NCBI RefSeq assembly: GCF_001425025.1
Contig: NZ_LMDE01000002.1
Location: 1 to 60,054, forward strand
From: Nocardioides sp. Root122
Lineage (GTDB): Bacteria; Actinomycetota; Actinomycetes; Propionibacteriales; Nocardioidaceae
Length of the DNA stretch: 60,054 nt
Reading direction: 5' to 3'
Within the stretch, counting starts at the first letter, position 1. Every line of letters starts with the position of its first letter. Positions 24,337 to 32,746 of the stretch are shown here, piece by piece. The notes beneath the pieces were generated by a model. The model had not been told where the DNA came from and searched no databases. It was given only the letters and a program-made list of their open reading frames with translations. Both the position numbers and the translations under genes were made by a program.

Positions 24337-24942
24337 ATGCGCACCGTCACCGTCACTGGGACCGGCACCGCCACGGTGGCACCCGACAGCGCCGTCGTGC
24401 GGGTCGCCGCGGTGGCCCGCGGCGCCGGCGTCGCCGAGGCCTACGACGCCATGACCGCGGCCGCGGCCGCCGTCGTCGAGGTGGCCGGCCGCCACACCGA
24501 GCCGCGCCGCATCGGCTCGACCGGCATCTCGGTGTGGCCCTTCCACGACCACGAGGGCCGCCGCCAGGGCTACGAGGCCCGCCACGCCTACGCGATCGCC
24601 TGCGCCGACCTCGCCGGTGCCGGCGAGATGCTCGGGGAGCTGGCCCGCGCGGTCGGCGACGGTCTCGCGGTCGACAGCGTCGGCCTCGAGGTCACCGAGG
24701 ACCACGGCGCCGGAGCGAAGGCGCGCGAGGCCGCGTTCCACGACGCCCGGGAGAAGGCGGCCGCCCTCGCCAGGATGGCCGGCGCGGGGCTCGGTGCCGT
24801 CCAGTCGGTCGCCGAGGGCGGTGCCGGCGACGGCCCTGGCCCGATGCCCAAGCTGGCCATGGCGCGTGACTCCGGCGGCACGATCGAGCCGGGCGAGTCG
24901 ACGGTGACGACGACCGTCACGGTGGTGTGGGAGCTGGCCTGA
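24337..24942 (+). CDS. SIMPL (DUF541) domain protein
   Basis: This 201-residue protein begins VTVTGTGTATVAPDSAVV, the SIMPL-domain opening strand. The body is a series of AREAAFHDAREKAAALARMAG-type helices (shown in part) and ends in TVTTTVTVVWEL, the closing strand. SIMPL proteins form oligomeric rings and are often periplasmic, but no signal peptide is seen here, so this one is probably cytoplasmic. No enzymatic role is known. Its stop TGA abuts the reverse-strand stop of the CrtI-like gene, giving TGATCA. Confidence 0.82.
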   Translation: MRTVTVTGTGTATVAPDSAVVRVAAVARGAGVAEAYDAMTAAAAAVVEVAGRHTEPRRIGSTGISVWPFHDHEGRRQGYEARHAYAIACADLAGAGEMLGELARAVGDGLAVDSVGLEVTEDHGAGAKAREAAFHDAREKAAALARMAGAGLGAVQSVAEGGAGDGPGPMPKLAMARDSGGTIEPGESTVTTTVTVVWELA

Positions 24943-26244
24943 TCAGGCCCGACCGACCAGCTCGGCCACCAGCGCCGCGCTGAGCCCGGCAAAAGGCAGC
25001 CCGGAGCCGGTCGTGGCATGGGCGCCGGCCGTCAGCACGCCCGGCACCGGTGTGCGGGGGCCGAGGCGGGCGCGAGCGGTGCGCGGTCCCTGCCACAGCA
25101 CGCCGTGGGGCGAGCCGCCCCACTGCTCGACGAGGTCGCGGGGGGAGCGGTCGACCCGGGTGACCACCTGCCGGCGGACGTCGAGGCCGCGCCGGGCCAG
25201 CGCGAGGAGCGGGTCCTCGGCCAGTCGGCCCCGACCGAGCACCGTCCAGGCCGCCCCGCCCTCCGGGGCCCGGCCGCCCGTGCGCACCACGAGCAGCGGG
25301 TCGCCGTGCAGGACCACCTCGTGGGCGAGGTCGGGCACCTCGCCCTGCAGCCCGACGTGGCACACGACCGGCGGGATCGCCGGCATCGTCCTCCTGACGT
25401 ACGTCGCCAGCGCGGGGAGGCGGCGCGGGTCGATCGCGACCACGACCCGCTCGGCAGGGACCTCGCCCTGCGCCGTACGCACTCCGGTGACCCCTGCGAC
25501 GCCGACCGCGAGGTCCACGGCCTCGGTGCCGGTGAGGACGGTGACGCCACGCAGGGCCAGCCGCTCGGCCATCGCGGTGCCGAGCGCGGCGAGCCCGCCC
25601 GGCACGGTCCAGGCACCGAAGCGCTGCTCGAGGTAGACGTCGACGCCCGCGAAGACCGGGACGTCACCCAGGTCGTGGCCGTCCATCACCAGCCGGTGCC
25701 CGGCCACCAGACGCAGCCGCTCGTCGGTGAAGGTGCGACGCAACCGCTTGTGCAGCGACTCCCGGCGGCCGAGCAGGTCGGTGAGGGCGCGCGGCGCCAC
25801 GTCGGCGTCGAAGGGCCGCTCGAACCACTCCTTGCGCAGCAGCTCCCACACCTCGCCGTACGCCGCCACGTGCTCGACCCACTGCCGGCCCAGTCCGGGC
25901 GCCAGGGCGTCGACGGCGTCGAGCTGCGCCGCCCGGGAGCCCCCGGGCAGCCGCAGCGCCGTGCCGTCCTCGAAGCGGTGCTCGCGCACCAGGTCGAGCG
26001 GCTGCAGGTCGACCTCGCGCTCGAGCGGGCGGCCGGACTTGCGGAACATGTCGCGCACGACGGCCGGCAGCAGCGTCGTCGACGGTCCGGCGTCCCAGGC
26101 GAAGCCGTCGCGCTCCTCGGTCGTGAGCGCGCCACCGAGGTGCGCCGACCGCTCGAGGAGCGTGACCTCGTGACCGAGCTTGGCTAGCCGGGCAGCCGCG
26201 GCCATGCCGCCGAAGCCGCCACCGACCACCACCACGCGCGTCAC
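24943..26244 (-). CDS. CrtI-like FAD-dependent oxidoreductase
   Basis: This 433-residue flavoprotein has an N-terminal dinucleotide-binding loop GGGFGGMAAA (about residues 8-17), LERSAHLGG for FAD ribose binding, and DAGPSTTLLP in the phytoene-desaturase-type substrate region. The C-terminal FAD motif reads TAGAHATTGSGLPFAGLSAA. This layout fits phytoene desaturase/carotenoid isomerase-type enzymes. A polyprenyl diphosphate synthase lies 1.6 kb away, but no phytoene synthase is in the window, so a carotenoid role is unproven. The GTG at 26244 places the FAD loop at the N-terminus. TAGGGT lies 8 nt upstream. Confidence 0.85.
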   Translation of the reverse strand: MTRVVVVGGGFGGMAAAARLAKLGHEVTLLERSAHLGGALTTEERDGFAWDAGPSTTLLPAVVRDMFRKSGRPLEREVDLQPLDLVREHRFEDGTALRLPGGSRAAQLDAVDALAPGLGRQWVEHVAAYGEVWELLRKEWFERPFDADVAPRALTDLLGRRESLHKRLRRTFTDERLRLVAGHRLVMDGHDLGDVPVFAGVDVYLEQRFGAWTVPGGLAALGTAMAERLALRGVTVLTGTEAVDLAVGVAGVTGVRTAQGEVPAERVVVAIDPRRLPALATYVRRTMPAIPPVVCHVGLQGEVPDLAHEVVLHGDPLLVVRTGGRAPEGGAAWTVLGRGRLAEDPLLALARRGLDVRRQVVTRVDRSPRDLVEQWGGSPHGVLWQGPRTARARLGPRTPVPGVLTAGAHATTGSGLPFAGLSAALVAELVGRA

Positions 26245-26252
26245 GGAGGGAC

Positions 26253-26258
26253 ACCCTA
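26253..26258 (-). promoter_or_regulatory. possible -10 element (TAGGGT)
   Basis: On the minus strand TAGGGT ends 8 nt before the GTG at 26244 of the CrtI-like gene, a slightly long spacing. Confidence 0.35.
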
Positions 26259-26271
26259 GGTGTGCGGGTCC

Positions 26272-26862
26272 TCACACGACCTGGCGGACCGGGTCCCTGT
26301 TCTTCCAACGTCGCCAGCCGCGGCGGACCAGCCGGCCCAGCACGAGCAGCATCACGAGCCCCGCCAGCAGGAGGACACCGGCGATCGCGGCAGCGGCCTC
26401 GGGGTGCTGGAGGGAGAACCAGACGACGCCCAGGACCGCCACGTCCTCGGAGAGGCTGGCCACGACGTTGGTCACCGGCTCCGGGGAGGAGTTGATGGCC
26501 AGGCGGCCTCCGGCCTTGGCGAGGTGGCTCAGCAGCGCGGTGCCGCCGCCCACGACGCCGAGGACGGCCTGGTCGAGCGAGTCGGCGTCACCGGCGAGCA
26601 GCACGCCGATCACGGCGCCCGCCGTCGGCCGCACGGCGGTCGAGATCGCGTCCCACGTGGAGTCGATGTAGGGGATCTTGTCGGCGATGAACTCCATCGC
26701 GTAGAGGAAGCCGGCCACGGCAAGCACGTCCCAGCGCCCGAGCACGTCGGGGACGTCGGTGAACGACCCCACCCGGTCGGCGATGCCGAGGACGAGGACG
26801 ACGAGGTAGGCGTTGATGCCGCTCGCCCAGCCGCTGGAGAAGGTGAGGGCCAGGGCGTCCAC
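26272..26862 (-). CDS. DUF4126 family membrane protein
   Basis: This 196-residue integral membrane protein starts DALALTFSSGWASGINAY, the DUF4126 opening. IADKIPYIDSTWDAISTAVR and a glycine-rich GVVGGGTALLSHLAKAGGR segment follow, and then a final hydrophobic pair of helices and a basic tail (RRGWRRWKNR). The GTG at 26862 is chosen because GAGGAG lies 6 nt upstream; the 27 codons before it are low-complexity and lack a binding site. The function is unknown. It lies between the CrtI-like gene and the YbaK-like gene on the same strand. Confidence 0.78.
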   Translation of the reverse strand: MDALALTFSSGWASGINAYLVVLVLGIADRVGSFTDVPDVLGRWDVLAVAGFLYAMEFIADKIPYIDSTWDAISTAVRPTAGAVIGVLLAGDADSLDQAVLGVVGGGTALLSHLAKAGGRLAINSSPEPVTNVVASLSEDVAVLGVVWFSLQHPEAAAAIAGVLLLAGLVMLLVLGRLVRRGWRRWKNRDPVRQVV

Positions 26863-26917
26863 GGTGCTCTCCTCGGGATCGGTCGGGCGATGGGGCGAAG
26901 GTAGCGTCTCCGGGTCG

Positions 26918-27391
26918 TCAGTCGACGTCGACCTCGACGGCACCGGTCATCTCGACCAGCTCGTCGTAGGTCGTGGAGAAGACCGCTGCCGGGTGCCCGG
27001 CCGCGGCCCACACGACGTCGTGCCGGCGCAGCCACGGGTCGATCCACGTGCGGACGGGCGCGGGGTGGTCGATCGGGGAGACGCCCCCGATCACCTGCCC
27101 GGTGTGCCGGCGCACGAAGTCGGGATCGGCGCGCTTCAGGCGCCCGACCCCGATGCGCTCGGCGACCTTCGCGGTGTCGACGCGGTGGGCGCCGGAGGTG
27201 AGGATCAGGACCGGCTCGCCCTCGGCGTCGAACAGCAGGCTGTTGGCGATGGCGCCGACATCACACCCCAGCGCGGCCGCGGCGAGTGCCGCGGTGTGGG
27301 CGCTGTCGGGCAGGATGACCACGTCACCCGTCCCGCCGCGGCGGGACAGCTCGCCTCGAAATGAGGTGATGGATGTGTGCTCGCTCGACAT
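26918..27391 (-). CDS. YbaK/EbsC-type aminoacyl-tRNA deacylase-like protein
   Basis: This 157-residue protein has the YbaK fold signature: AAALGCDVGAIANSLLF, PVLILTSGAHRVDTAKVAE, and the catalytic/glycine region TGQVIGGVSPIDHP. Related proteins hydrolyse mischarged Cys-tRNA(Pro) or similar aminoacyl-tRNAs in trans. The specificity here is unknown. The ATG at 27391 gives a normal N-terminus and has TAGGCT 7 nt upstream; extending upstream would read Arg/His-rich non-conserved sequence. It is divergent from the small membrane protein gene at 27437, 45 nt away. Confidence 0.85.
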   Translation of the reverse strand: MSSEHTSITSFRGELSRRGGTGDVVILPDSAHTAALAAAALGCDVGAIANSLLFDAEGEPVLILTSGAHRVDTAKVAERIGVGRLKRADPDFVRRHTGQVIGGVSPIDHPAPVRTWIDPWLRRHDVVWAAAGHPAAVFSTTYDELVEMTGAVEVDVD

Positions 27392-27398
27392 GATGGCG

Positions 27399-27404
27399 AG
27401 CCTA
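27399..27404 (-). promoter_or_regulatory. leaderless-type -10 element (TAGGCT)
   Basis: On the minus strand TAGGCT ends 7 nt before the YbaK-like ATG at 27391. Confidence 0.5.
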
Positions 27405-27436
27405 GCGACGACGACCGATGAGCCGAGGGAGTGTGC

Positions 27437-27904
27437 ATGGCGCGCGACGTGCCTGGATCCGTGGTCAACAGCATGCGAGTGCTGGGACTGATCGTGGCGA
27501 CCTCGGCGGTGATCACGCTGCTCATCTGGCTGATGCGCGACGACGTCATCCTCGGCTGGGCCGAGGGCAACCCCTCGGCGCAGGAGCTCCTCGCGCAGGG
27601 GGGCATCGACACCCTGCGGGGGAGCCCGATCGTGCCCGGCTTCGTGGCGCTCTCGGTCGTGGCCTTCGTCGGGTTCGCGGCGCTCGCACTGGTGCTCGCC
27701 TCGTTCTTCCTCGGCGGTCACGGGTGGGCCCGGATGGTGCTCACCGCCACGGCCGGCGTCGGCGTGCTGGTGGGCGCCGTCGCCCTCGACTCACACCTGC
27801 CGACCGTCTTCGTCGTGCTGTCCGCGCTCGTGATCATCGAGGGGCTGGTGCTCTCCTTCTTCCTCTGGCACCGCGACACCAGCGCCTACCTGCGCCAGGT
27901 CTGA
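27437..27904 (+). CDS. hypothetical membrane protein, four helices
   Basis: This 155-residue protein has hydrophobic segments at about residues 14-34, 64-90, 97-115 and 120-143. A conserved-looking loop after the first helix reads MRDDVILGWAEGNPSAQELL. A GAGGGAG Shine-Dalgarno precedes the ATG at 27437. The family is not recognised. Immediately downstream is the SOS promoter of the DnaE2 operon, so this gene may be followed by a transcription boundary, although no terminator hairpin is evident. Confidence 0.6.
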   Translation: MARDVPGSVVNSMRVLGLIVATSAVITLLIWLMRDDVILGWAEGNPSAQELLAQGGIDTLRGSPIVPGFVALSVVAFVGFAALALVLASFFLGGHGWARMVLTATAGVGVLVGAVALDSHLPTVFVVLSALVIIEGLVLSFFLWHRDTSAYLRQV

Positions 27905-27956
27905 GCGCCGAGGCCGCCGACCGCGCCCCGCTCGTCCTCCGGGTTCGCCGATTCGC

Positions 27957-27984
27957 TTGACGCGTTGTCGGTGCGGGGTAGTAC
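27957..27984 (+). promoter_or_regulatory. promoter of the DnaE2 mutasome operon
   Basis: TTGACG (27957-27962) and TAGTAC (27979-27984) are separated by 16 nt. A LexA box lies 12 nt further downstream, where bound repressor would block RNA polymerase. Confidence 0.6.
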
Positions 27985-27996
27985 CGTTCTGGGTGT

Positions 27997-28012
27997 TCGA
28001 ACAGATGTTCGA
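27997..28012 (+). promoter_or_regulatory. LexA (SOS) box
   Basis: TCGAACAGATGTTCGA is a perfect match to the actinobacterial SOS box TCGAAC-N4-GTTCGA. It lies just downstream of the predicted promoter and 80 nt upstream of the first gene, so LexA cleavage after DNA damage should induce this operon. Confidence 0.88.
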
Positions 28013-28091
28013 TGCGACCCGGTGGCGGTGACCTCGACCCCCATCGCCACCGGGTCGACCCCGGGGTCGACGGACGTGTCGAGGAGGCGCA

Positions 28092-28412
28092 ATGAGGCAG
28101 TACGACGACCCCGTCGAGGTGCGACGAGGCGAGACCGAGGACCCCGACCAGTTCCTGTGGCGCGGGCGGCTGTGGAAGGTCCGCGCCGTGGTGGCGCACT
28201 GGGTGGAGACCGGGCCGTGGTGGCAGGCCGCGGTCCGCTCGGGCGGTGGCGGGGCCGAGGCGGCGGCCGTCGACCTGGTCGCGGAGCGCGAGCTGTGGCG
28301 GGTGGAGGCCGGCCGCGGGATGCCGAGCGCTGCGCAGGAGTCCTACGGCGTCTTCGACCTGTCCTTCGACTGGACCGACGGGCGCTGGCAGCTCGTCGGC
28401 TGCCTGGACTGA
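28092..28412 (+). CDS. DUF6504-like small protein of the mutasome operon
   Basis: This 106-residue soluble acidic protein has many aromatic residues (FLWRGRLWKVRAVVAHW, GPWWQAA) and ends with SFDWTDGRWQLVGCLD. It is first in an operon with a HEPN protein and DnaE2 and starts with an excellent GAGGAGG site. The text resembles DUF6504 proteins found next to actinobacterial DnaE2 genes; I give that name with moderate confidence. Context suggests an accessory role in damage-induced synthesis or a regulatory role. The mechanism is unknown. Confidence 0.7.
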   Translation: MRQYDDPVEVRRGETEDPDQFLWRGRLWKVRAVVAHWVETGPWWQAAVRSGGGGAEAAAVDLVAERELWRVEAGRGMPSAAQESYGVFDLSFDWTDGRWQLVGCLD

Positions 28413-28422
28413 GGGCGCCGCG

Positions 28423-28824
28423 ATGACTCCCCACCTGCTCCCGGCCACCGCCCACTCCTACCTCGAGCGCTCGGCGACGTCGCTGCGCGACGCGATCACA
28501 GCCCGTGACGTGCCCACGCGCTATGCCTGCGCCCACGTCGCCGCGCTGTGCGCCGCCGCTGCCCTGCTGGCGGCCCGGGCCCGGCCGGCGCCACGGGCAC
28601 GGCGCCAGAAGAACGCCTGGGTCCTGCTCACCGAGGTCGCTCCCGAGCTCTCCGAGTGGGCGAGCTTCTTCGCCGCGGGGGCGTCCAAGCGCGCCGCCGC
28701 CGAGGCCGGCTCGACCCGTGCGGTGACCGAGCGTGAGGCCGACGACCTGGTGCGTGACGCCGACCGGTTCCTGGCCGTGGTCGAGCAGGCGCTCGGTCTG
28801 GTGCCCCACGCCAGCGTCGCCTGA
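28423..28824 (+). CDS. SAV_6107-type HEPN domain protein
   Basis: This 133-residue, mostly helical, alanine-rich protein resembles the SAV_6107 HEPN family encoded with DnaE2 in many actinobacteria. Recognisable parts are SYLERSATSLRDAI and KNAWVLLTEVAPELSEWASF. The classical RNase HEPN motif R-x4-6-H is present only loosely (ARDVPTRYACAH, about residues 24-35), so RNase activity is uncertain. It lies 10 nt after the DUF6504-like gene and 6 nt before dnaE2, so all three should be co-transcribed under LexA control. Confidence 0.75.
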   Translation: MTPHLLPATAHSYLERSATSLRDAITARDVPTRYACAHVAALCAAAALLAARARPAPRARRQKNAWVLLTEVAPELSEWASFFAAGASKRAAAEAGSTRAVTEREADDLVRDADRFLAVVEQALGLVPHASVA

Positions 28825-28830
28825 GGGAGC

Positions 28831-31800
28831 GTGGTGTCACCCGACCCGTTCGTCCACCTCCACGTCGCCTCCGGCTACTCCTTGCAGTACGGCGCGTCCC
28901 ATCCGCACGTGCTGGTCGAGCGCGCCGCCGAGCAGGAGATGGACGCCCTCGCCCTCACCGACCGCGACGGCACCTACGGCGCGGTGAAGTTCGTCCGGGC
29001 AGCCCGACGCGCCGGCATCAGGCCGGTGCTGGGCGTCGACCTGGCGGTCGCGCCCGGCGCCACCCGGGCGCACACGGCCCGTCCGCGTCGCACCCCGGCG
29101 CGGGGCGGCGCGGTCCGCGACCAGTCCCTGCAGCAGGGTGGCAGCGGCCGGGTCACCTTCCTGGCCAGTGGCCGGGCGGGCTGGGCGGCCCTGTGCCGGA
29201 TGGTCTCCGCGGTGCACCTGTCGGGGGAGCGCGGCCGACCGGTCGCGACCCTCGACGTGCTCGCCCCGCACCTCGCCGCCGGCGACGTGCTGGTCCTCCT
29301 CGGTCCCGGCTCGGAGCTGGGGGCGGCCGCCACCCGACGGCGCGACGACCTCGGTCTGGCCGTGATCGCGCCGTGGCTCGAGCTGGTGCCACGCACCAGC
29401 CTCGTCGTGGAGCTGGTCTCGCACCGGCTCGGCGGTCGCGGAGGGGAGTGGGGGCCCGGCACCTCCTCGCACGCCGCACGGATGGCCGGCATCGCCCGCA
29501 CCGCCGGGCTCCCCACGGTCCTGACCAACGCGGTGCGCTACGCCGACCGCCTCGATGCCCCGACGGTCGACGTCCTCGACGCGGCCCGGCGGCTGGTCCC
29601 GCTCGGGTCGGCCAGCCTGCGTGACATCGGCCCCGGGACCAGCCGCGGCAACGCCGAGGGGTTCCTCAGGACGGGCAAGCAGATGCACGAGGTCGCCGAG
29701 GAGGTCTGCCGGCTCTCCGGGCTCGCGCACGACAGCCACGGTGAGGCCCGGCGGCTGCTCGCCCGCACGCGGGCGGTGGCCGACCGGTGCGCGCTCGACC
29801 CCCGCACCGACCTCGGCATCGGCGAGGTGCACTTCCCCGAGCTCGAGCTCGCGCGGGGCGCGTCGCCAAACCAGATGGCTGATGCGTTGCTCCGTCAGCG
29901 GTGCGAGGCGGCCATCGGCGACCGCTACGGCTCCGCGCCCCGGATGCGGATCTGGACGCGCCTCGACGACGAGCTCGAGACGATCCGGGTCCTCGGCTAC
30001 GCGTCGTACTTCCTCACCGTCGCCGACGTCACCGACCTCATCGGGGAGATGGGCGTGCGCCGGGCGGCCCGGGGGTCGGGCGCCGGCAGCCTGGTCAACT
30101 ACCTCCTCGGCGTCTCCGGCGTCGACCCGATCCGCCACGGCCTGCTGATGGAGCGGTTCCTCTCGCCGCTGCGCACCTCGCTGCCCGACATCGACGTCGA
30201 CGTCGAGTCCGCCCGCCGCGAGGACGTCTACCGCGCGATCCTCGACCGCTTCGGCGGGGAGCGGTGCGTGTGCGTGTCGATGATGGACACCTACCGCGTC
30301 CGCCACGCGGTGCGCGACGTCGGCGCCGCCCTCGGGATGCCGCCGGGGGAGGTCGACGCCATCGCCAAGGCCTTCCCCCACGTCCGTGCCCGCGACGCCC
30401 GCCAGGCCCTGCGCGACCTGCCCGAGCTCCGGGCCAGCGGCCTCGGCGACGGCGCTCTCGACCGGTTCTTCGGGCTCGTCGAGCGGCTCGACGGGCTGCC
30501 GCGCCACATCGCCGTACATCCCTGCGGGGTGCTGCTGTCCGATGCCACGCTGCTGGACCGCACCCCCGTCGAGGCGTCGTGGGCGGGGTTCCCGATGAGC
30601 CAGTTCGACAAGGACGACGTCGAGGAGCTCGGCCTGCTCAAGCTCGACGTGCTCGGCATCCGGATGCAGTCGGCGATGGCCCACGCGGTCGCCGAGGTGC
30701 GGCGCGTCGACGGCGTCACGCTCGACCTCGACGACGAGTCGCAGGTGCCCTTCGACGATCCCGACACCTACGCGATGATCAGCCAGGCGCGGACCCTCGG
30801 CGTCTTCCAGATCGAGTCGCCCGGCCAGCGCGAGCTCGTCGGCAAGTCCGGCATCGAGAGCTTCGAGGACATCATCACCGACATCTCGCTCTTCCGGCCC
30901 GGCCCGGTCAAGAGCGACATGATCACCCCCTACCTCGAGGCCAAGCACGGCTGGACGACCGCCCACTACCTCCACGACGACCTCCGCCCGATCCTCGAGC
31001 AGACGCGCGGGGTGGTGGTCTTCCACGAGCAGGTGATCGAGCTGATCGCCCAGCTCGCCGGCGTCTCCCTCGCCGAGGGCGACGAGAAGCGGCGGTCGCT
31101 CGGCCACCCCGAGGGCATGGCCGCGACCAAGGCGTGGTTCTTCCCGCGCGCGCTCGGCCAGGGCTACGACCTCTCCCTGGTCGAGCAGGTCTGGGCGGTG
31201 CTGGAGGCCTTCGCGTCGTTCGGCTTCTGCAAGGCCCACGCCGCCGCGTTCGCCCTCCCGACCTACCAGTCGGCCTGGCTCAAGGCGCACTGGCCGGCAC
31301 ACTTCCTCGCCGGAGTGCTGACCCACGACCCCGGCATGTATCCCAAGCGCCTCATCCTCGACGACGCGCGCCAGCTCGGCGTCGGCGTGCTCGGGCTCGA
31401 CGTCAACGCGAGCACGTCGACCTACGTCGTGGAGCGAGGGGAGTCGGAGGAGCGGCACGCCATCCGGCTCTCGCTCACCGACGTCAAGGGGATCAGCCAG
31501 GCCGAGGTCGCGCGCATCGTCGAGGCGCGCGACGGCGGCCCCTACGTCTCTCTGTCCGATTTCTTCCACCGGGCGCGCGTCTCGCGGCCGGTGCTCGAGC
31601 GACTCGTCCTCGCCGGCGGCTTCGACCGGGTCTACGGCATCGGCCCGGGCGACCAGGCGGTCCACCGTCGCGGACGGGTGACACGACGCGACCTGCTGCT
31701 CCAGGCGGCCGAGCTCGACCTGCTCGCCCGGTCCATCGACCGGGCGTCGCGGACCCGCGGTCGTGGGCTGTCCGGCACGCGGTCGGCGCCCCCAGCGACC

Positions 31801-32646
31801 GCCGCGGCGGCCGAGGCCGCGGTGCGCAACAGCTCCGACCCGTCCGTCCGGCAGGGCGCCGACCCGACCGAGCGCCATGCCCTGGCCGACGGCGGCGTGT
31901 GGGCACGCGCGTCCGCCCAGTCGCAGGCGCCGCGAGCGGTGACGGCCGCCGACTCGGTGCAGCTCACCCTGCGGTTGGGCGACGAGCCCGGCGAGCCGGG
32001 GGAGCGGTCGACCGGGCTGCCGGAGATGACCACCGCGGAGCGGATGCGCGCCGAGCTGGAGATCCTCGGCCTCGACGTGAGCCAGCACGCCGTGGCCGGC
32101 TACGACCCGTTCCTCGACGCGCTCGGCGTGACCCGCAGCCGCGACCTGCTGCGTCGCCGCAGCCGCGCCGAGCTGCTGGTCGCCGGGGTCAAGGTCGCCA
32201 CCCAGACGCCACCGATCAAGTCCGGTCGCCGGGTCGTCTTCCTGACCCTGGACGACGGGACCGGCCCGGTCGACGCGACCTTCTTCGAGGACGCCCAAGG
32301 GCCCTACGCCGCGACGGTGTTCTCGTCCTGGCTGCTCCTCGTGCGGGGCGAGCTGCGTCGCACCGGCCGTCGTGGTGTCTCGCTGCGGGCGACCGGCGCG
32401 TGGGAGCTCCCGGTCCTGCATGCGCTGTGGCAGCAGGCGCCCACGTCCCAGGACGGCATCGAGCGAGTCCACGCCGAGCTGGCACGGGTGCCCGAGCGGG
32501 TCGCAGCCGAGCCGGACACCCGGCGGGTGCTCGTCCACACCAGCGGGTTCCGGGTCTCGCCCTACTCTGACGTCCAGCCGGCCGGTGACCCCGCCAAGGA
32601 CGTCGCCCGCCGGTTGTGGCACCGCAGTCCCGGGAGCCCGGGATGA
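28831..32646 (+). CDS. dnaE2: error-prone DNA polymerase III alpha subunit
   Basis: This 1271-residue C-family polymerase acts in damage-induced translesion synthesis. Order: N-terminal PHP domain (1-270), palm with LPDIDVDVE (about 451-459), fingers/thumb including ITDISLFRPGP and VVFHEQVIELIAQLAG, helix-hairpin-helix region (GISQAEVARIVEARDGG), and a C-terminal OB domain (SGRRVVFLTLDDGTGPVDATFF). The PHP metal site is altered: HLHVAS (9-14) and LTDRDG (42-47) replace the usual HxHS and LTDHDG, so PHP hydrolase or exonuclease activity is probably lost. A second GTG one codon downstream (28834) is an equally good start. No ImuB gene is in the operon. Confidence 0.94.
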   Translation: MVSPDPFVHLHVASGYSLQYGASHPHVLVERAAEQEMDALALTDRDGTYGAVKFVRAARRAGIRPVLGVDLAVAPGATRAHTARPRRTPARGGAVRDQSLQQGGSGRVTFLASGRAGWAALCRMVSAVHLSGERGRPVATLDVLAPHLAAGDVLVLLGPGSELGAAATRRRDDLGLAVIAPWLELVPRTSLVVELVSHRLGGRGGEWGPGTSSHAARMAGIARTAGLPTVLTNAVRYADRLDAPTVDVLDAARRLVPLGSASLRDIGPGTSRGNAEGFLRTGKQMHEVAEEVCRLSGLAHDSHGEARRLLARTRAVADRCALDPRTDLGIGEVHFPELELARGASPNQMADALLRQRCEAAIGDRYGSAPRMRIWTRLDDELETIRVLGYASYFLTVADVTDLIGEMGVRRAARGSGAGSLVNYLLGVSGVDPIRHGLLMERFLSPLRTSLPDIDVDVESARREDVYRAILDRFGGERCVCVSMMDTYRVRHAVRDVGAALGMPPGEVDAIAKAFPHVRARDARQALRDLPELRASGLGDGALDRFFGLVERLDGLPRHIAVHPCGVLLSDATLLDRTPVEASWAGFPMSQFDKDDVEELGLLKLDVLGIRMQSAMAHAVAEVRRVDGVTLDLDDESQVPFDDPDTYAMISQARTLGVFQIESPGQRELVGKSGIESFEDIITDISLFRPGPVKSDMITPYLEAKHGWTTAHYLHDDLRPILEQTRGVVVFHEQVIELIAQLAGVSLAEGDEKRRSLGHPEGMAATKAWFFPRALGQGYDLSLVEQVWAVLEAFASFGFCKAHAAAFALPTYQSAWLKAHWPAHFLAGVLTHDPGMYPKRLILDDARQLGVGVLGLDVNASTSTYVVERGESEERHAIRLSLTDVKGISQAEVARIVEARDGGPYVSLSDFFHRARVSRPVLERLVLAGGFDRVYGIGPGDQAVHRRGRVTRRDLLLQAAELDLLARSIDRASRTRGRGLSGTRSAPPATAAAAEAAVRNSSDPSVRQGADPTERHALADGGVWARASAQSQAPRAVTAADSVQLTLRLGDEPGEPGERSTGLPEMTTAERMRAELEILGLDVSQHAVAGYDPFLDALGVTRSRDLLRRRSRAELLVAGVKVATQTPPIKSGRRVVFLTLDDGTGPVDATFFEDAQGPYAATVFSSWLLLVRGELRRTGRRGVSLRATGAWELPVLHALWQQAPTSQDGIERVHAELARVPERVAAEPDTRRVLVHTSGFRVSPYSDVQPAGDPAKDVARRLWHRSPGSPG

Positions 32647-32733
32647 CGCGCGCCACGGCCTTTCCTCGGACCGCCCGCACCCGTGGGGCCATCCCGACGC
32701 ACGACCTCGCCGGGACGCACCGGTCGCACGCAC

Positions 32734-32739
32734 TAGGGT
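32734..32739 (+). promoter_or_regulatory. leaderless-type -10 element (TAGGGT)
   Basis: TAGGGT ends 7 nt before the methyltransferase ATG at 32747. The methyltransferase/dinB pair probably does not depend on the SOS promoter. Confidence 0.5.
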
Positions 32740-32746
32740 TGCCTCC

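Noticed and set aside
28423..28824. Toxin-antitoxin pair formed by the HEPN protein and the DUF6504-like protein
   Set aside because: The HEPN catalytic motif is weak and the strict linkage to DnaE2 and a LexA box points to a mutasome accessory role.
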